DNA of 5,013 bases, taken from positions 1 to 5,013 of the forward strand of contig CAMLKS010000216.1 in NCBI GenBank assembly GCA_946480675.1. Reading direction: 5' to 3'. A program made the translations under genes and the position numbers. Position 1 is the stretch's first letter. Each line of letters starts with the position of its first letter. The notes under the pieces were generated by a model. It was not told where the DNA came from, did no database searches, and saw only the letters and a program-made list of their open reading frames with translations. The DNA is from an uncultured Bacteroidota bacterium (lineage in GTDB: Bacteria > Bacteroidota > Bacteroidia > Chitinophagales > Chitinophagaceae). Below, one piece after another: positions 1 to 5,013 of the stretch.

Positions 1-2095
1 TATCGATGGTGTCATCTTCCTGCACTTTATCGTAGTCTTCCTTATTGGCAAATGTAAGCGCCAGCATACCTTGCTTTTTCAGGTTGGTTTCGTGGATACG
101 GGCAAAGCTCTTTACCACGATAGCACGAACGCCTAAGTGACGGGGCTCCATAGCTGCGTGCTCGCGAGAGCTGCCTTCACCATAGTTTTCATCGCCCACT
201 ACTACGCTGCCGATGCCTTGTGCTTTATAAGCGCGCTGCACAGCAGGCACTTCACCATATACATCGGTCAGTTGGCTTTTTACTTTATTGGTCTCCATGT
301 TGAAGGCATTAACAGCGCCTATCAGCATGTTGTTAGATATATTATCCAGGTGGCCACGGAATTTCAGCCATGGACCCGCCATAGAGATGTGGTCGGTAGT
401 ACATTTACCATATGCTTTTATCAGCAGGCGCAGGCCGGTAAGGTCTGTACCTTCCCAGGCTGTAAATGGTTCCAGCAGTTGCAGGCGTGTGCTATCAGAC
501 TTAACGATAACCTCTACCTTGCTACCATCAGCAGCCGGTGCCTGGTAACCTGCATCTTCTACTGCAAAGCCTTTAGCCGGCAGTTCAAAACCTTTAGGCT
601 CATTCAGCATCACTTCCTTACCATCTGCATTCACCAGCTTATCTGTAAGCGGGTTGAAGCTAAGGCGGCCGGCAATAGCATAGGCCGTAACGATTTCAGG
701 GGAAGCTACGAAAGCGTGTGTAGATGCAAAACCATCGTTACGTTTTGCAAAGTTCCTGTTGAAAGAAGTTACGATTGTGTTTTTGCGGCTGGGATCGTCC
801 ATATGGCGCGCCCACTGGCCTATACAAGGGCCGCAGGCATTTGCCAGTACCACACCACCCATCTTATCGAAAGTTTTCAGGAAACCATCGCGCTCGATCG
901 TGTAGCGTACCATTTCCGAACCCGGAGTGATGGTGAACTCGCTTTTAGAAACAAGGCCTTTGGCCATGGCGTCTTCAGCTATAGAAGCAGAGCGGGAGAT
1001 GTCTTCGTAAGAAGAGTTGGTACAAGAGCCTATCAGGGCTACTTCTACCGCATCGGGCCAGCCATGCTCAGCTACTGCTGCAGCCATCTGGCTGATAGGT
1101 GTAGCGAGGTCCGGAGTGAAAGGGCCATTTACATATGGTTCCAGTTCATCCAGGTTTATTTCTATCAGTTGGTCGTAGTATTTAGCAGGGTCTGCATATA
1201 CTTCAGCATCCGGGCGCAGGTGTTCTTTTACACCATCGGCCAGTTTTGCTATATCAGCACGGCTGGTGCCTACCAGGTAGTCGGCCATTTTCTGATCGTA
1301 TGCAAACAGTGAGCAGGTAGCACCTATTTCTGCACCCATGTTGCAGATAGTGCCTTTACCTGTAGCGCTGAGGTTTTCAGCACCATCACCAAAGTATTCA
1401 ACAATAGCACCGGTACCACCTTTTACGGTGAGGATACCTGCTACTTTCAGTATCACATCTTTTGCAGAAGTCCAGCCGTTCATTTTACCGGTCAGCTTCA
1501 CGCCTATCAGTTTAGGCATTTTCAGCTCCCATGGCAGGCCGGCCATTACGTCCACCGCATCAGCACCACCCACACCTATCGCTATCATACCCAGGCCACC
1601 GGCATTTGGTGTATGGCTGTCGGTACCTATCATCATACCACCGGGGAATGCATAGTTTTCCAGCACTACCTGGTGAATGATACCTGCACCCGGTTTCCAG
1701 AAACCGATGCCATATTTGTTAGATATAGAAGCCAGGAAGTCGTACACTTCCTTGTTCACATCATTGGCAGTTGCCAGATCTTCTACCGCACCTGTTTTGG
1801 CTTGTATCAGGTGGTCGCAGTGTACCGAGCTGGGTACAGCTACCTGGGCGCGGCCGCAAGTCATAAACTGCAGTAGGGCCATCTGTGCTGTTGCATCCTG
1901 CATCGCTACGCGGTCGGGTGCAAAGTTTACATAATCCTTACCACGTACATAGGCTTTGGTAGCTGCATCGTAAGCGTGAGAGTAAAGAATTTTTTCAGCT
2001 TGAGTAAGTGGGCGTCCAAGAAGGGTGCGTGCGGCTGTTACCTTGGCAGGTAATTCGCTATATACCTTCTGGATAAGATCAAGATCAAATGCCAT
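1..2095 (-). CDS. acnA: Aconitate hydratase, mitochondrial type (3' end cut by window edge)
   Basis: This enzyme isomerises citrate to isocitrate through cis-aconitate in the TCA cycle, using a cytoplasmic [4Fe-4S] cluster. The reading frame opens at ATG 2095 ([10 protein letters not shown]) and stays open for 698 residues to the window edge. The three cluster cysteines are visible: C358 in GSCTNSS, and C421 and C424 in CGPCIG, with the 63/66-residue spacing of the mitochondrial enzyme. Other active-site blocks are VHCDH (92-95 region), [10 protein letters not shown] (158-167) and, in the swivel domain, [15 protein letters not shown] (about 634-648) with the catalytic serine/arginine. The sequence follows animal ACO2 far more closely than the roughly 890-residue AcnA/IRP1 type. 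A mitochondrial-like aconitase is known from Bacteroides fragilis. Compared with ACO2, about 55-60 C-terminal residues lie beyond base 1. No stop codon or frameshift is seen. No purine-rich ribosome binding site precedes the ATG, which is normal for Bacteroidota. The symbol follows common usage and does not imply the E. coli AcnA subfamily. Confidence 0.97.
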   Translation of the reverse strand, partial: MAFDLDLIQKVYSELPAKVTAARTLLGRPLTQAEKILYSHAYDAATKAYVRGKDYVNFAPDRVAMQDATAQMALLQFMTCGRAQVAVPSSVHCDHLIQAKTGAVEDLATANDVNKEVYDFLASISNKYGIGFWKPGAGIIHQVVLENYAFPGGMMIGTDSHTPNAGGLGMIAIGVGGADAVDVMAGLPWELKMPKLIGVKLTGKMNGWTSAKDVILKVAGILTVKGGTGAIVEYFGDGAENLSATGKGTICNMGAEIGATCSLFAYDQKMADYLVGTSRADIAKLADGVKEHLRPDAEVYADPAKYYDQLIEINLDELEPYVNGPFTPDLATPISQMAAAVAEHGWPDAVEVALIGSCTNSSYEDISRSASIAEDAMAKGLVSKSEFTITPGSEMVRYTIERDGFLKTFDKMGGVVLANACGPCIGQWARHMDDPSRKNTIVTSFNRNFAKRNDGFASTHAFVASPEIVTAYAIAGRLSFNPLTDKLVNADGKEVMLNEPKGFELPAKGFAVEDAGYQAPAADGSKVEVIVKSDSTRLQLLEPFTAWEGTDLTGLRLLIKAYGKCTTDHISMAGPWLKFRGHLDNISNNMLIGAVNAFNMETNKVKSQLTDVYGEVPAVQRAYKAQGIGSVVVGDENYGEGSSREHAAMEPRHLGVRAIVVKSFARIHETNLKKQGMLALTFANKEDYDKVQEDDTID

Positions 2096-2133
2096 TATGA
2101 GGAAATTTGAAGTGTTTGGTTATAAAAGCGATG

Positions 2134-2165
2134 CGAAATTACCGAAAATGAAAATGAAAATGAAA
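2134..2165 (-). promoter_or_regulatory. Weak candidate promoter for acnA
   Basis: On the minus strand TTTC (2165-2162), a 20-base spacer and TAATTTCG (2141-2134) resemble the Bacteroidota promoter TTTG-N19-21-TAnnTTTG, with one mismatch in each box. It lies about 40 bases before the acnA ATG and downstream of the gdhA terminator, so the position is right. The match is imperfect, and in such AT-rich sequence chance similarity is likely. Confidence 0.3.
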
Positions 2166-2170
2166 TGAAT
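2144..2170. repeat. Short hexamer tandem repeat (GAAAAT)x3 plus degenerate units
   Basis: GAAAAT occurs three times head to tail (2144-2161), followed by the shortened units GAAAT and GAAT. It lies upstream of acnA and overlaps the spacer and -33 box of the weak promoter candidate. With so few copies it may be simple low-complexity sequence. Confidence 0.7.
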
Positions 2171-2212
2171 ACTTTAAAGTAAGCTGCATTTTTTATAAAA
2201 AAGTATGTATAA

Positions 2213-2244
2213 ACGAAAGGCTGTCAATACAGACAGCCTTTCGT
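2213..2244 (-). terminator. Intrinsic terminator downstream of gdhA
   Basis: A perfect 13-bp inverted repeat (ACGAAAGGCTGTC at 2213-2225 and its complement at 2232-2244) encloses a 6-base loop. It starts 21 bases past the gdhA stop codon. The minus-strand sequence after it is T-rich (TTATACATACTTTTTT), so it fits termination of gdhA transcription. The plus strand has no gene to terminate here. Confidence 0.85.
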
Positions 2245-2265
2245 AATGATATTTATAAGAAAATA

Positions 2266-3705
2266 CTATGGGAATATGCCCAGCTCTTCGTAAGCTACGC
2301 CTACTTTGTTGATAGCAACGATGAATGCAGCGGTGCGCATATCTTTCAGGTTGTGCTCTTTCATAGCATCGCGTATTTCGTAGAAAGAACCGATCATGGT
2401 ATCTTCCAGGCCAGAGTAAACCAGGTCTACCTCATCAGGGCCATGTTGCAACTGGCGACGCTCTATATCAGATACTTTTTTGCCTGTCATCTCTTCTAAC
2501 GTAGCGATGATAGAGCTGTTCTGATTTTCGCTGAAGCGTTTGTCCATACGGCCAAAACGAACGTGGCTCAGGTTTTTCAACCATTCGAAGTAAGATACGG
2601 TAACACCACCTGCATTCAGGTACATATCGGGTATGATGATAGCACCTTTTGCCAGCAGTATTTCATCTGCTTCCGGAGTCAGCGGGCCATTAGCACCTTC
2701 ACCTATTATTTTAGCTTTGATGCGGCCAGCGTTATCTGCATTGATAACGTTTTCCAGCGCAGCAGGTATCAGGATATCGCACTCTTGTTCAATAACGTCA
2801 AAACCGTTTTTGAAATCGGTAGCACCGGGGAAGCCCAGGATAGAACCTGTAGACTTACGGTGTGCCACAACAGCTTCCAGGTCCAGACCGTTTGCATTGT
2901 ACACGCCACCTTCATATTCGGCCAGGCCTACGATAACAGCGCCACCTTGTGCAAAGAATTTTGCAGCATGGTAACCTACGTTACCCAAACCTTGTACGAT
3001 TACTTTTTTACCTTTTATGCCGGGTGTCAGGCCCAGTGCCTGCATATCTTCAGCTACATTGCACATTTCACGTACACCGTAGAATACACCAAGACCTGTA
3101 GCCTCTGTACGGCCACGCACACCGCCTTGTGCTATCGGCTTGCCGGTAACGCAACCCAGTGCATCTACTTCACCCGGTTTCAGGGAAGCGTAGGTATCTG
3201 CTATCCAGCTCATTTCGCGTGCGCCTGTACCGTAGTCAGGTGCAGGAACGTCGATACCGGGGCCTATGAAGTTTTTCTTCACCAGCTCAGAAGCATAACG
3301 ACGAGTTATTTTTTCCAGCTCGAACGGAGTATAATTTTTAGGATTGATAGTGATACCGCCTTTAGCACCACCGAATGGTACGTTAACGATAGCACATTTG
3401 TAGGTCATCAGTGCAGCCAGTGCCATCACCTCATCCTGGTTTACATCCATGCTATAACGGATACCACCTTTACAAGGCAGCTTGTGGTGAGAGTGCTGTA
3501 CGCGGAACGCTTCTATAACCTCTATCTTATCACCGATGCGAACCGGGAATTTTATTTGATAAATAGCGTTACAGGCTTTGATCTGTTCCAGTATACCTTT
3601 TTCAAAACGGGTGTATTTAGCGGCTTTGTCAAAGTTGCGCTCAACACCCTGGAAGAAGCTGTAATGAGCCTTCTGGGCGGTTTTGGCAGTAGCTGTTTCT
3701 ACCAT
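2266..3705 (-). CDS. gdhA: Glutamate dehydrogenase (Glu/Leu/Phe/Val dehydrogenase family), animal-like form
   Basis: This cytoplasmic enzyme oxidatively deaminates glutamate to 2-oxoglutarate and ammonia, or runs in reverse, using NAD(H) and/or NADP(H). The complete 479-residue protein starts at ATG 3705. Visible residues are the substrate lysine K79 in KGGIRY, K103, catalytic K115 in VPFGGAKGG, the catalytic aspartate D157 in PAPDYGT, the Rossmann loop GLGNVG (239-244), an acidic residue E263 at the end of the next strand, and NAGGVTVS (364-371). Blocks such as [19 protein letters not shown] and SYFEWLKNL are close to animal GLUD1. Relative to typical bacterial hexameric enzymes there is an extra stretch of about 40 residues near 387-431, just before SGLEDTM, where the animal enzyme has its antenna. 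E263 aligns with the glutamate of the dual-cofactor animal enzyme, so cofactor preference cannot be settled here. The gene lies 33 bases after ccmD with no terminator between, and ends at a strong terminator. Confidence 0.97.
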   Translation of the reverse strand: MVETATAKTAQKAHYSFFQGVERNFDKAAKYTRFEKGILEQIKACNAIYQIKFPVRIGDKIEVIEAFRVQHSHHKLPCKGGIRYSMDVNQDEVMALAALMTYKCAIVNVPFGGAKGGITINPKNYTPFELEKITRRYASELVKKNFIGPGIDVPAPDYGTGAREMSWIADTYASLKPGEVDALGCVTGKPIAQGGVRGRTEATGLGVFYGVREMCNVAEDMQALGLTPGIKGKKVIVQGLGNVGYHAAKFFAQGGAVIVGLAEYEGGVYNANGLDLEAVVAHRKSTGSILGFPGATDFKNGFDVIEQECDILIPAALENVINADNAGRIKAKIIGEGANGPLTPEADEILLAKGAIIIPDMYLNAGGVTVSYFEWLKNLSHVRFGRMDKRFSENQNSSIIATLEEMTGKKVSDIERRQLQHGPDEVDLVYSGLEDTMIGSFYEIRDAMKEHNLKDMRTAAFIVAINKVGVAYEELGIFP

Positions 3706-3738
3706 ATTCTTGTTATTAGATTAGATATGTAAATTGAG

Positions 3739-3951
3739 TTAACTTTCTTTTTCAAGCTTGGATATTTTGCGGTCGAGGCGAACCAGGTACGCAATAATCC
3801 CCGCAAAGATAGTGGCTAATACTAAAACCACAACGTATATTTTACCATTGCTGCGCATGGTATCGGCCATTTCGGCCTGGTTTTCCTGGGCGTGTAATAG
3901 CATTGGTGCCAGCAGGATAAATATGAGTGATAAAAGATATGCTTTGCGCAT
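3739..3951 (-). CDS. ccmD: CcmD-like small membrane protein of cytochrome c maturation
   Basis: This 70-residue protein has a signal-like hydrophobic N-terminus (about 4-19, possible cleavage after LHA at 21), a short polar linker, and one membrane helix at about 38-57. A highly charged tail follows (RLDRKISKLEKES). A single helix followed by a basic, coiled-coil-prone tail directly after ccmC matches the Bacteroidota CcmD-like family. In the Ccm system CcmD is a small membrane partner that helps release haem-loaded CcmE from CcmC/CcmAB. Gene order carries much of this call, because CcmD proteins are poorly conserved. The ATG at 3951 lies 21 bases after the ccmC stop behind an A-rich AAAAAGAATAGG stretch. 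If the signal peptide is not cleaved, the protein would have two membrane helices. Confidence 0.75.
   Translation of the reverse strand: MRKAYLLSLIFILLAPMLLHAQENQAEMADTMRSNGKIYVVVLVLATIFAGIIAYLVRLDRKISKLEKES
3804..3834 (-). promoter_or_regulatory. Candidate internal promoter for gdhA within ccmD
   Basis: On the minus strand GTTG (3834-3831), a 19-base spacer and TATCTTTG (3811-3804) match the Bacteroidota pattern TTG-N19-21-TAnnTTTG; the -7 box is exact. Transcription would start near 3795-3800, giving gdhA a leader of about 90-95 bases independent of ccmC. It lies inside coding sequence, so chance is a serious alternative. Confidence 0.35.
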
Positions 3952-3972
3952 CCTATTCTTTTTAAGCTTTGA

Positions 3973-4638
3973 CTAAAAACTATTTTCCTTTTTCAGTTGC
4001 AACAGGTTGATACGGCTTTGCAAGGTAGCTATCCATACGCCCAATAGATACCAGCCTATCACAGCAGGGTAAAATACTTTGCGCATATTATTATCCAGGT
4101 CGTATGCATTGAAGCCGGGGTTGCCGCCATTGCCGGGGTGCAGGGAATCGACCATGCGCGGTAATACGAACAGCAAAGGTATCATCAGTGCAAAGGCAAA
4201 TACATTATATACAGCAGATATTTTGGCGCGCTTTTCTTCATCTTTAATACCGCCCCTTAGTATAATGTAGGCAAAGTATATAAGCATGCACAGGGCCGAT
4301 GCCAGTTGTTTAGGGTCATTGCTCCAGGGTTCGCCCCAGGTATATTTTGCCCATTCCATACCCGTAACCATACCCAGCACACTGAAGAGCAGGCCGGCAT
4401 TAATCATCGATACGCCTTTTACATCGTACTCCATATTGCCGGTGCGCAGGTAGCGCAGTGCATAATAAAAGGAATAGCTGAAGAGCAGTATCATGGTAAA
4501 CCACATAGGTACGTGGTAGTACAGGTTGCGCACGGTTTCGTTGAGGATGAACTGGCGGGGAACAGGTAGTAACAATCCGCCTATGATGGTATAGGCCAAG
4601 AGGATGATGCAAAGTACTTTCCACCAGGAGCGACGCAT
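3973..4638 (-). CDS. ccmC: Cytochrome c biogenesis protein CcmC (CcmC/CcsA haem-handling family)
   Basis: CcmC is an integral membrane protein that presents haem for covalent attachment to CcmE during cytochrome c maturation. The start is placed at ATG 4638 (MRRSWWKVLC), giving 221 residues. The frame remains open to an ATG at 4695, but that codon lies upstream of the promoter at 4691-4660 and would add a 19-residue tail unlike the family. Numbered from 4638, the family marks are the tryptophan-rich haem motif TWGEPWSNDPK (100-110) and two periplasmic histidines, H42 in YYHVPMW and H167 in SLHPG, which correspond to the haem ligands of E. coli CcmC. About six hydrophobic segments are visible, and the length is near the usual 220-245. 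The gene ends in TAG and is followed after 21 bases by ccmD. No ccmB, ccmE or ccmF is adjacent, so the rest of the system must lie elsewhere. Automated annotation may call it CcsA. Confidence 0.93.
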   Translation of the reverse strand: MRRSWWKVLCIILLAYTIIGGLLLPVPRQFILNETVRNLYYHVPMWFTMILLFSYSFYYALRYLRTGNMEYDVKGVSMINAGLLFSVLGMVTGMEWAKYTWGEPWSNDPKQLASALCMLIYFAYIILRGGIKDEEKRAKISAVYNVFAFALMIPLLFVLPRMVDSLHPGNGGNPGFNAYDLDNNMRKVFYPAVIGWYLLGVWIATLQSRINLLQLKKENSF

Positions 4639-4659
4639 AAGCTCTGATTTAAATTTTTG

Positions 4660-4691
4660 CAAATGTAGGGGAATAAAGTACTCGCTGCAAA
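4660..4691 (-). promoter_or_regulatory. Bacteroidota-type promoter for ccmC-ccmD(-gdhA)
   Basis: On the minus strand TTTG (4691-4688), a 20-base spacer and TACATTTG (4667-4660) match the Bacteroidota consensus TTTG-N19-21-TAnnTTTG at every specified base. It lies just after the tRNA-Leu terminator and 21 bases before the ATG at 4638. The expected start of transcription is near 4651-4656, giving a very short leader. Confidence 0.8.
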
Positions 4692-4736
4692 GCAATTGTA
4701 TGTTTGAGGTAATTTAATTGGGCAAAATGGATGAAT

Positions 4737-4762
4737 GAAAAAAGCCGTTCATGTGAACGGCT
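4737..4762 (-). terminator. Intrinsic terminator downstream of tRNA-Leu
   Basis: The arms AGCCGTTC and GAACGGCT form an 8-bp GC-rich stem with a 4-base loop (4743/4744-4761/4762), followed on the minus strand by TTTTTT (4743-4738). It begins 11 bases after the tRNA-Leu 3' end and separates that transcript from ccmC. Confidence 0.9.
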
Positions 4763-4773
4763 GCTGAATTGTG

Positions 4774-4859
4774 TGCCCCGGGCGGGAGTTGAACCCGCAC
4801 ATGCATTGCTGCATACAGGATTTTAAGTCCTGCGCGTCTACCAATTCCACCACCAGGGC
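4774..4859 (-). tRNA. tRNA-Leu (anticodon UAA)
   Basis: This is an 86-base class II tRNA. The acceptor arms GCCCTGG and CCGGGGC pair over 7 bp (with one G-U pair) and the discriminator is A. The D-arm reads TGGTGGAATTGGTAGACGCG, the anticodon stem CAGGA/TCCTG encloses loop CTTAAAA with anticodon TAA, and a long variable arm (TATGCAGCAATGCA region) marks it as leucine. The T-arm is GCGGG-TTCAACT-CCCGC. It reads UUA and probably UUG. CCA is not encoded (ACA at the end), so it must be added after transcription. Confidence 0.98.
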
Positions 4860-4883
4860 ATACACGGTAGGATGTGTACAAAC

Positions 4884-4913
4884 AAAAAAATCCAAACCAC
4901 AGGGCCTGGATTT
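4884..4913 (-). terminator. Intrinsic terminator between tRNA-Gly and tRNA-Leu
   Basis: On the minus strand AAATCCAGGCC and GGTTTGGATTT form an 11-bp stem (two G-U pairs) with loop CTGT at 4913-4888, followed at once by T residues (4887-4884). It lies 7 bases after the tRNA-Gly 3' end, so tRNA-Gly probably ends its own transcript and tRNA-Leu is transcribed separately or by read-through. Confidence 0.75.
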
Positions 4914-4919
4914 CTTTAG

Positions 4920-4992
4920 AGCGGAAGACGAGACTCGAACCCGCGACCCTCACCTTGGCAAGGTGATGCTCTACCAACTGAGCTACTTCCGC
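4920..4992 (-). tRNA. tRNA-Gly (anticodon GCC)
   Basis: This 73-base tRNA has acceptor arms GCGGAAG and CTTCCGC, discriminator T (U73, usual for bacterial tRNA-Gly), D-arm AGCTCAGTTGGTAGAGC, anticodon stem TCACC/GGTGA with loop TTGCCAA (anticodon GCC) and T-arm CGGG-TTCGAGT-CTCG. It reads GGC and GGU. CCA is not encoded. Only 21 bases precede it in the window, so its promoter, or an upstream gene in the same cluster, lies beyond the edge. Confidence 0.98.
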
Positions 4993-5013
4993 ATTGTGTT
5001 TAAGAACTTTGGG

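Larger units (their letters stand above)
2096..2265. other. Intergenic region between gdhA and acnA
   Basis: This 170-base, AT-rich gap holds the gdhA terminator at its right end and must hold the acnA promoter, because the terminator separates the two genes. It also contains two perfect AT palindromes, ACTTTAAAGT at 2171-2180 and a 14-base one (six T, AT, six A) at 2189-2202, plus a short GAAAAT tandem repeat at 2144-2161. No small ORF or RNA gene is evident. Confidence 0.8.

Noticed and set aside
137..1312. A 391-codon open frame on the plus strand opposite the aconitase gene
   Set aside because: It is fully antisense to a clear aconitase, its translation is rich in Cys, His, Phe and Tyr with no recognisable domain, and it arises from the codon bias of the real gene.
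2189..2202. The AT palindrome as a second terminator
   Set aside because: The stem would be entirely A-T and too weak, and a strong GC-containing terminator lies just before it in the direction of transcription.
2563..3732. A 389-codon open frame on the plus strand opposite gdhA
   Set aside because: It is a shadow of the glutamate dehydrogenase frame; composition is unlike a real protein and no family is recognisable.
3758..3976. A 72-codon plus-strand frame opposite ccmD
   Set aside because: ccmD on the other strand has a coherent signal and membrane-helix layout and fits the operon; this frame does not.
4400..4624. A 74-codon minus-strand frame inside ccmC
   Set aside because: It is an alternate frame within a well-supported membrane protein gene and shows no membrane or domain pattern of its own.
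4714..4977. An 87-codon minus-strand frame with GGGIGRRAGLK and RVQLPPGA segments
   Set aside because: It runs across tRNA-Leu, part of tRNA-Gly and both terminators; these peptide strings are the well-known spurious translation of a tRNA-Leu gene.

Overview
The window fits a member of the Bacteroidota, most likely a Chitinophagales/Chitinophagaceae-type genome. This rests on moderate GC, frequent ATA isoleucine codons, start sites without a clear Shine-Dalgarno, a textbook Bacteroidota promoter (TTTG-N20-TACATTTG), tRNA genes without an encoded CCA, and a small CcmD-like protein placed after ccmC. The genus assignment is inference only. Every supported gene lies on the minus strand, so transcription runs from high to low coordinates.

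Layout in transcription order: (1) tRNA-Gly(GCC) at 4992-4920, followed by a hairpin plus T-run terminator. (2) tRNA-Leu(UAA) at 4859-4774, followed by its own strong terminator at 4762-4737. (3) A strong promoter match at 4691-4660, then ccmC (start best placed at 4638), a small CcmD-like membrane protein (3951-3739) and a glutamate dehydrogenase (3705-2266). These three genes are spaced by 21 and 33 bases with no terminator between them, so they probably form one transcription unit. A second, weaker promoter candidate lies inside ccmD in front of gdhA. (4) A perfect 13-bp hairpin terminator at 2244-2213. (5) A 170-base gap with AT-rich palindromes and a short hexamer repeat. (6) A mitochondrial-type aconitase starting at 2095 and running off the left edge after 698 residues, with roughly the last 55-60 residues missing.

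Together, the protein genes serve aerobic central metabolism. CcmC and CcmD handle haem for cytochrome c maturation. Glutamate dehydrogenase links glutamate to 2-oxoglutarate, and aconitase converts citrate to isocitrate in the TCA cycle. Both enzymes resemble the forms found in animal mitochondria. The glutamate dehydrogenase also carries an extra stretch of about 40 residues where the animal enzyme has its regulatory antenna, which is the most interesting point in the window. I found no mobile element, CRISPR array, defence system or clearly undescribed system; this is largely a housekeeping region.
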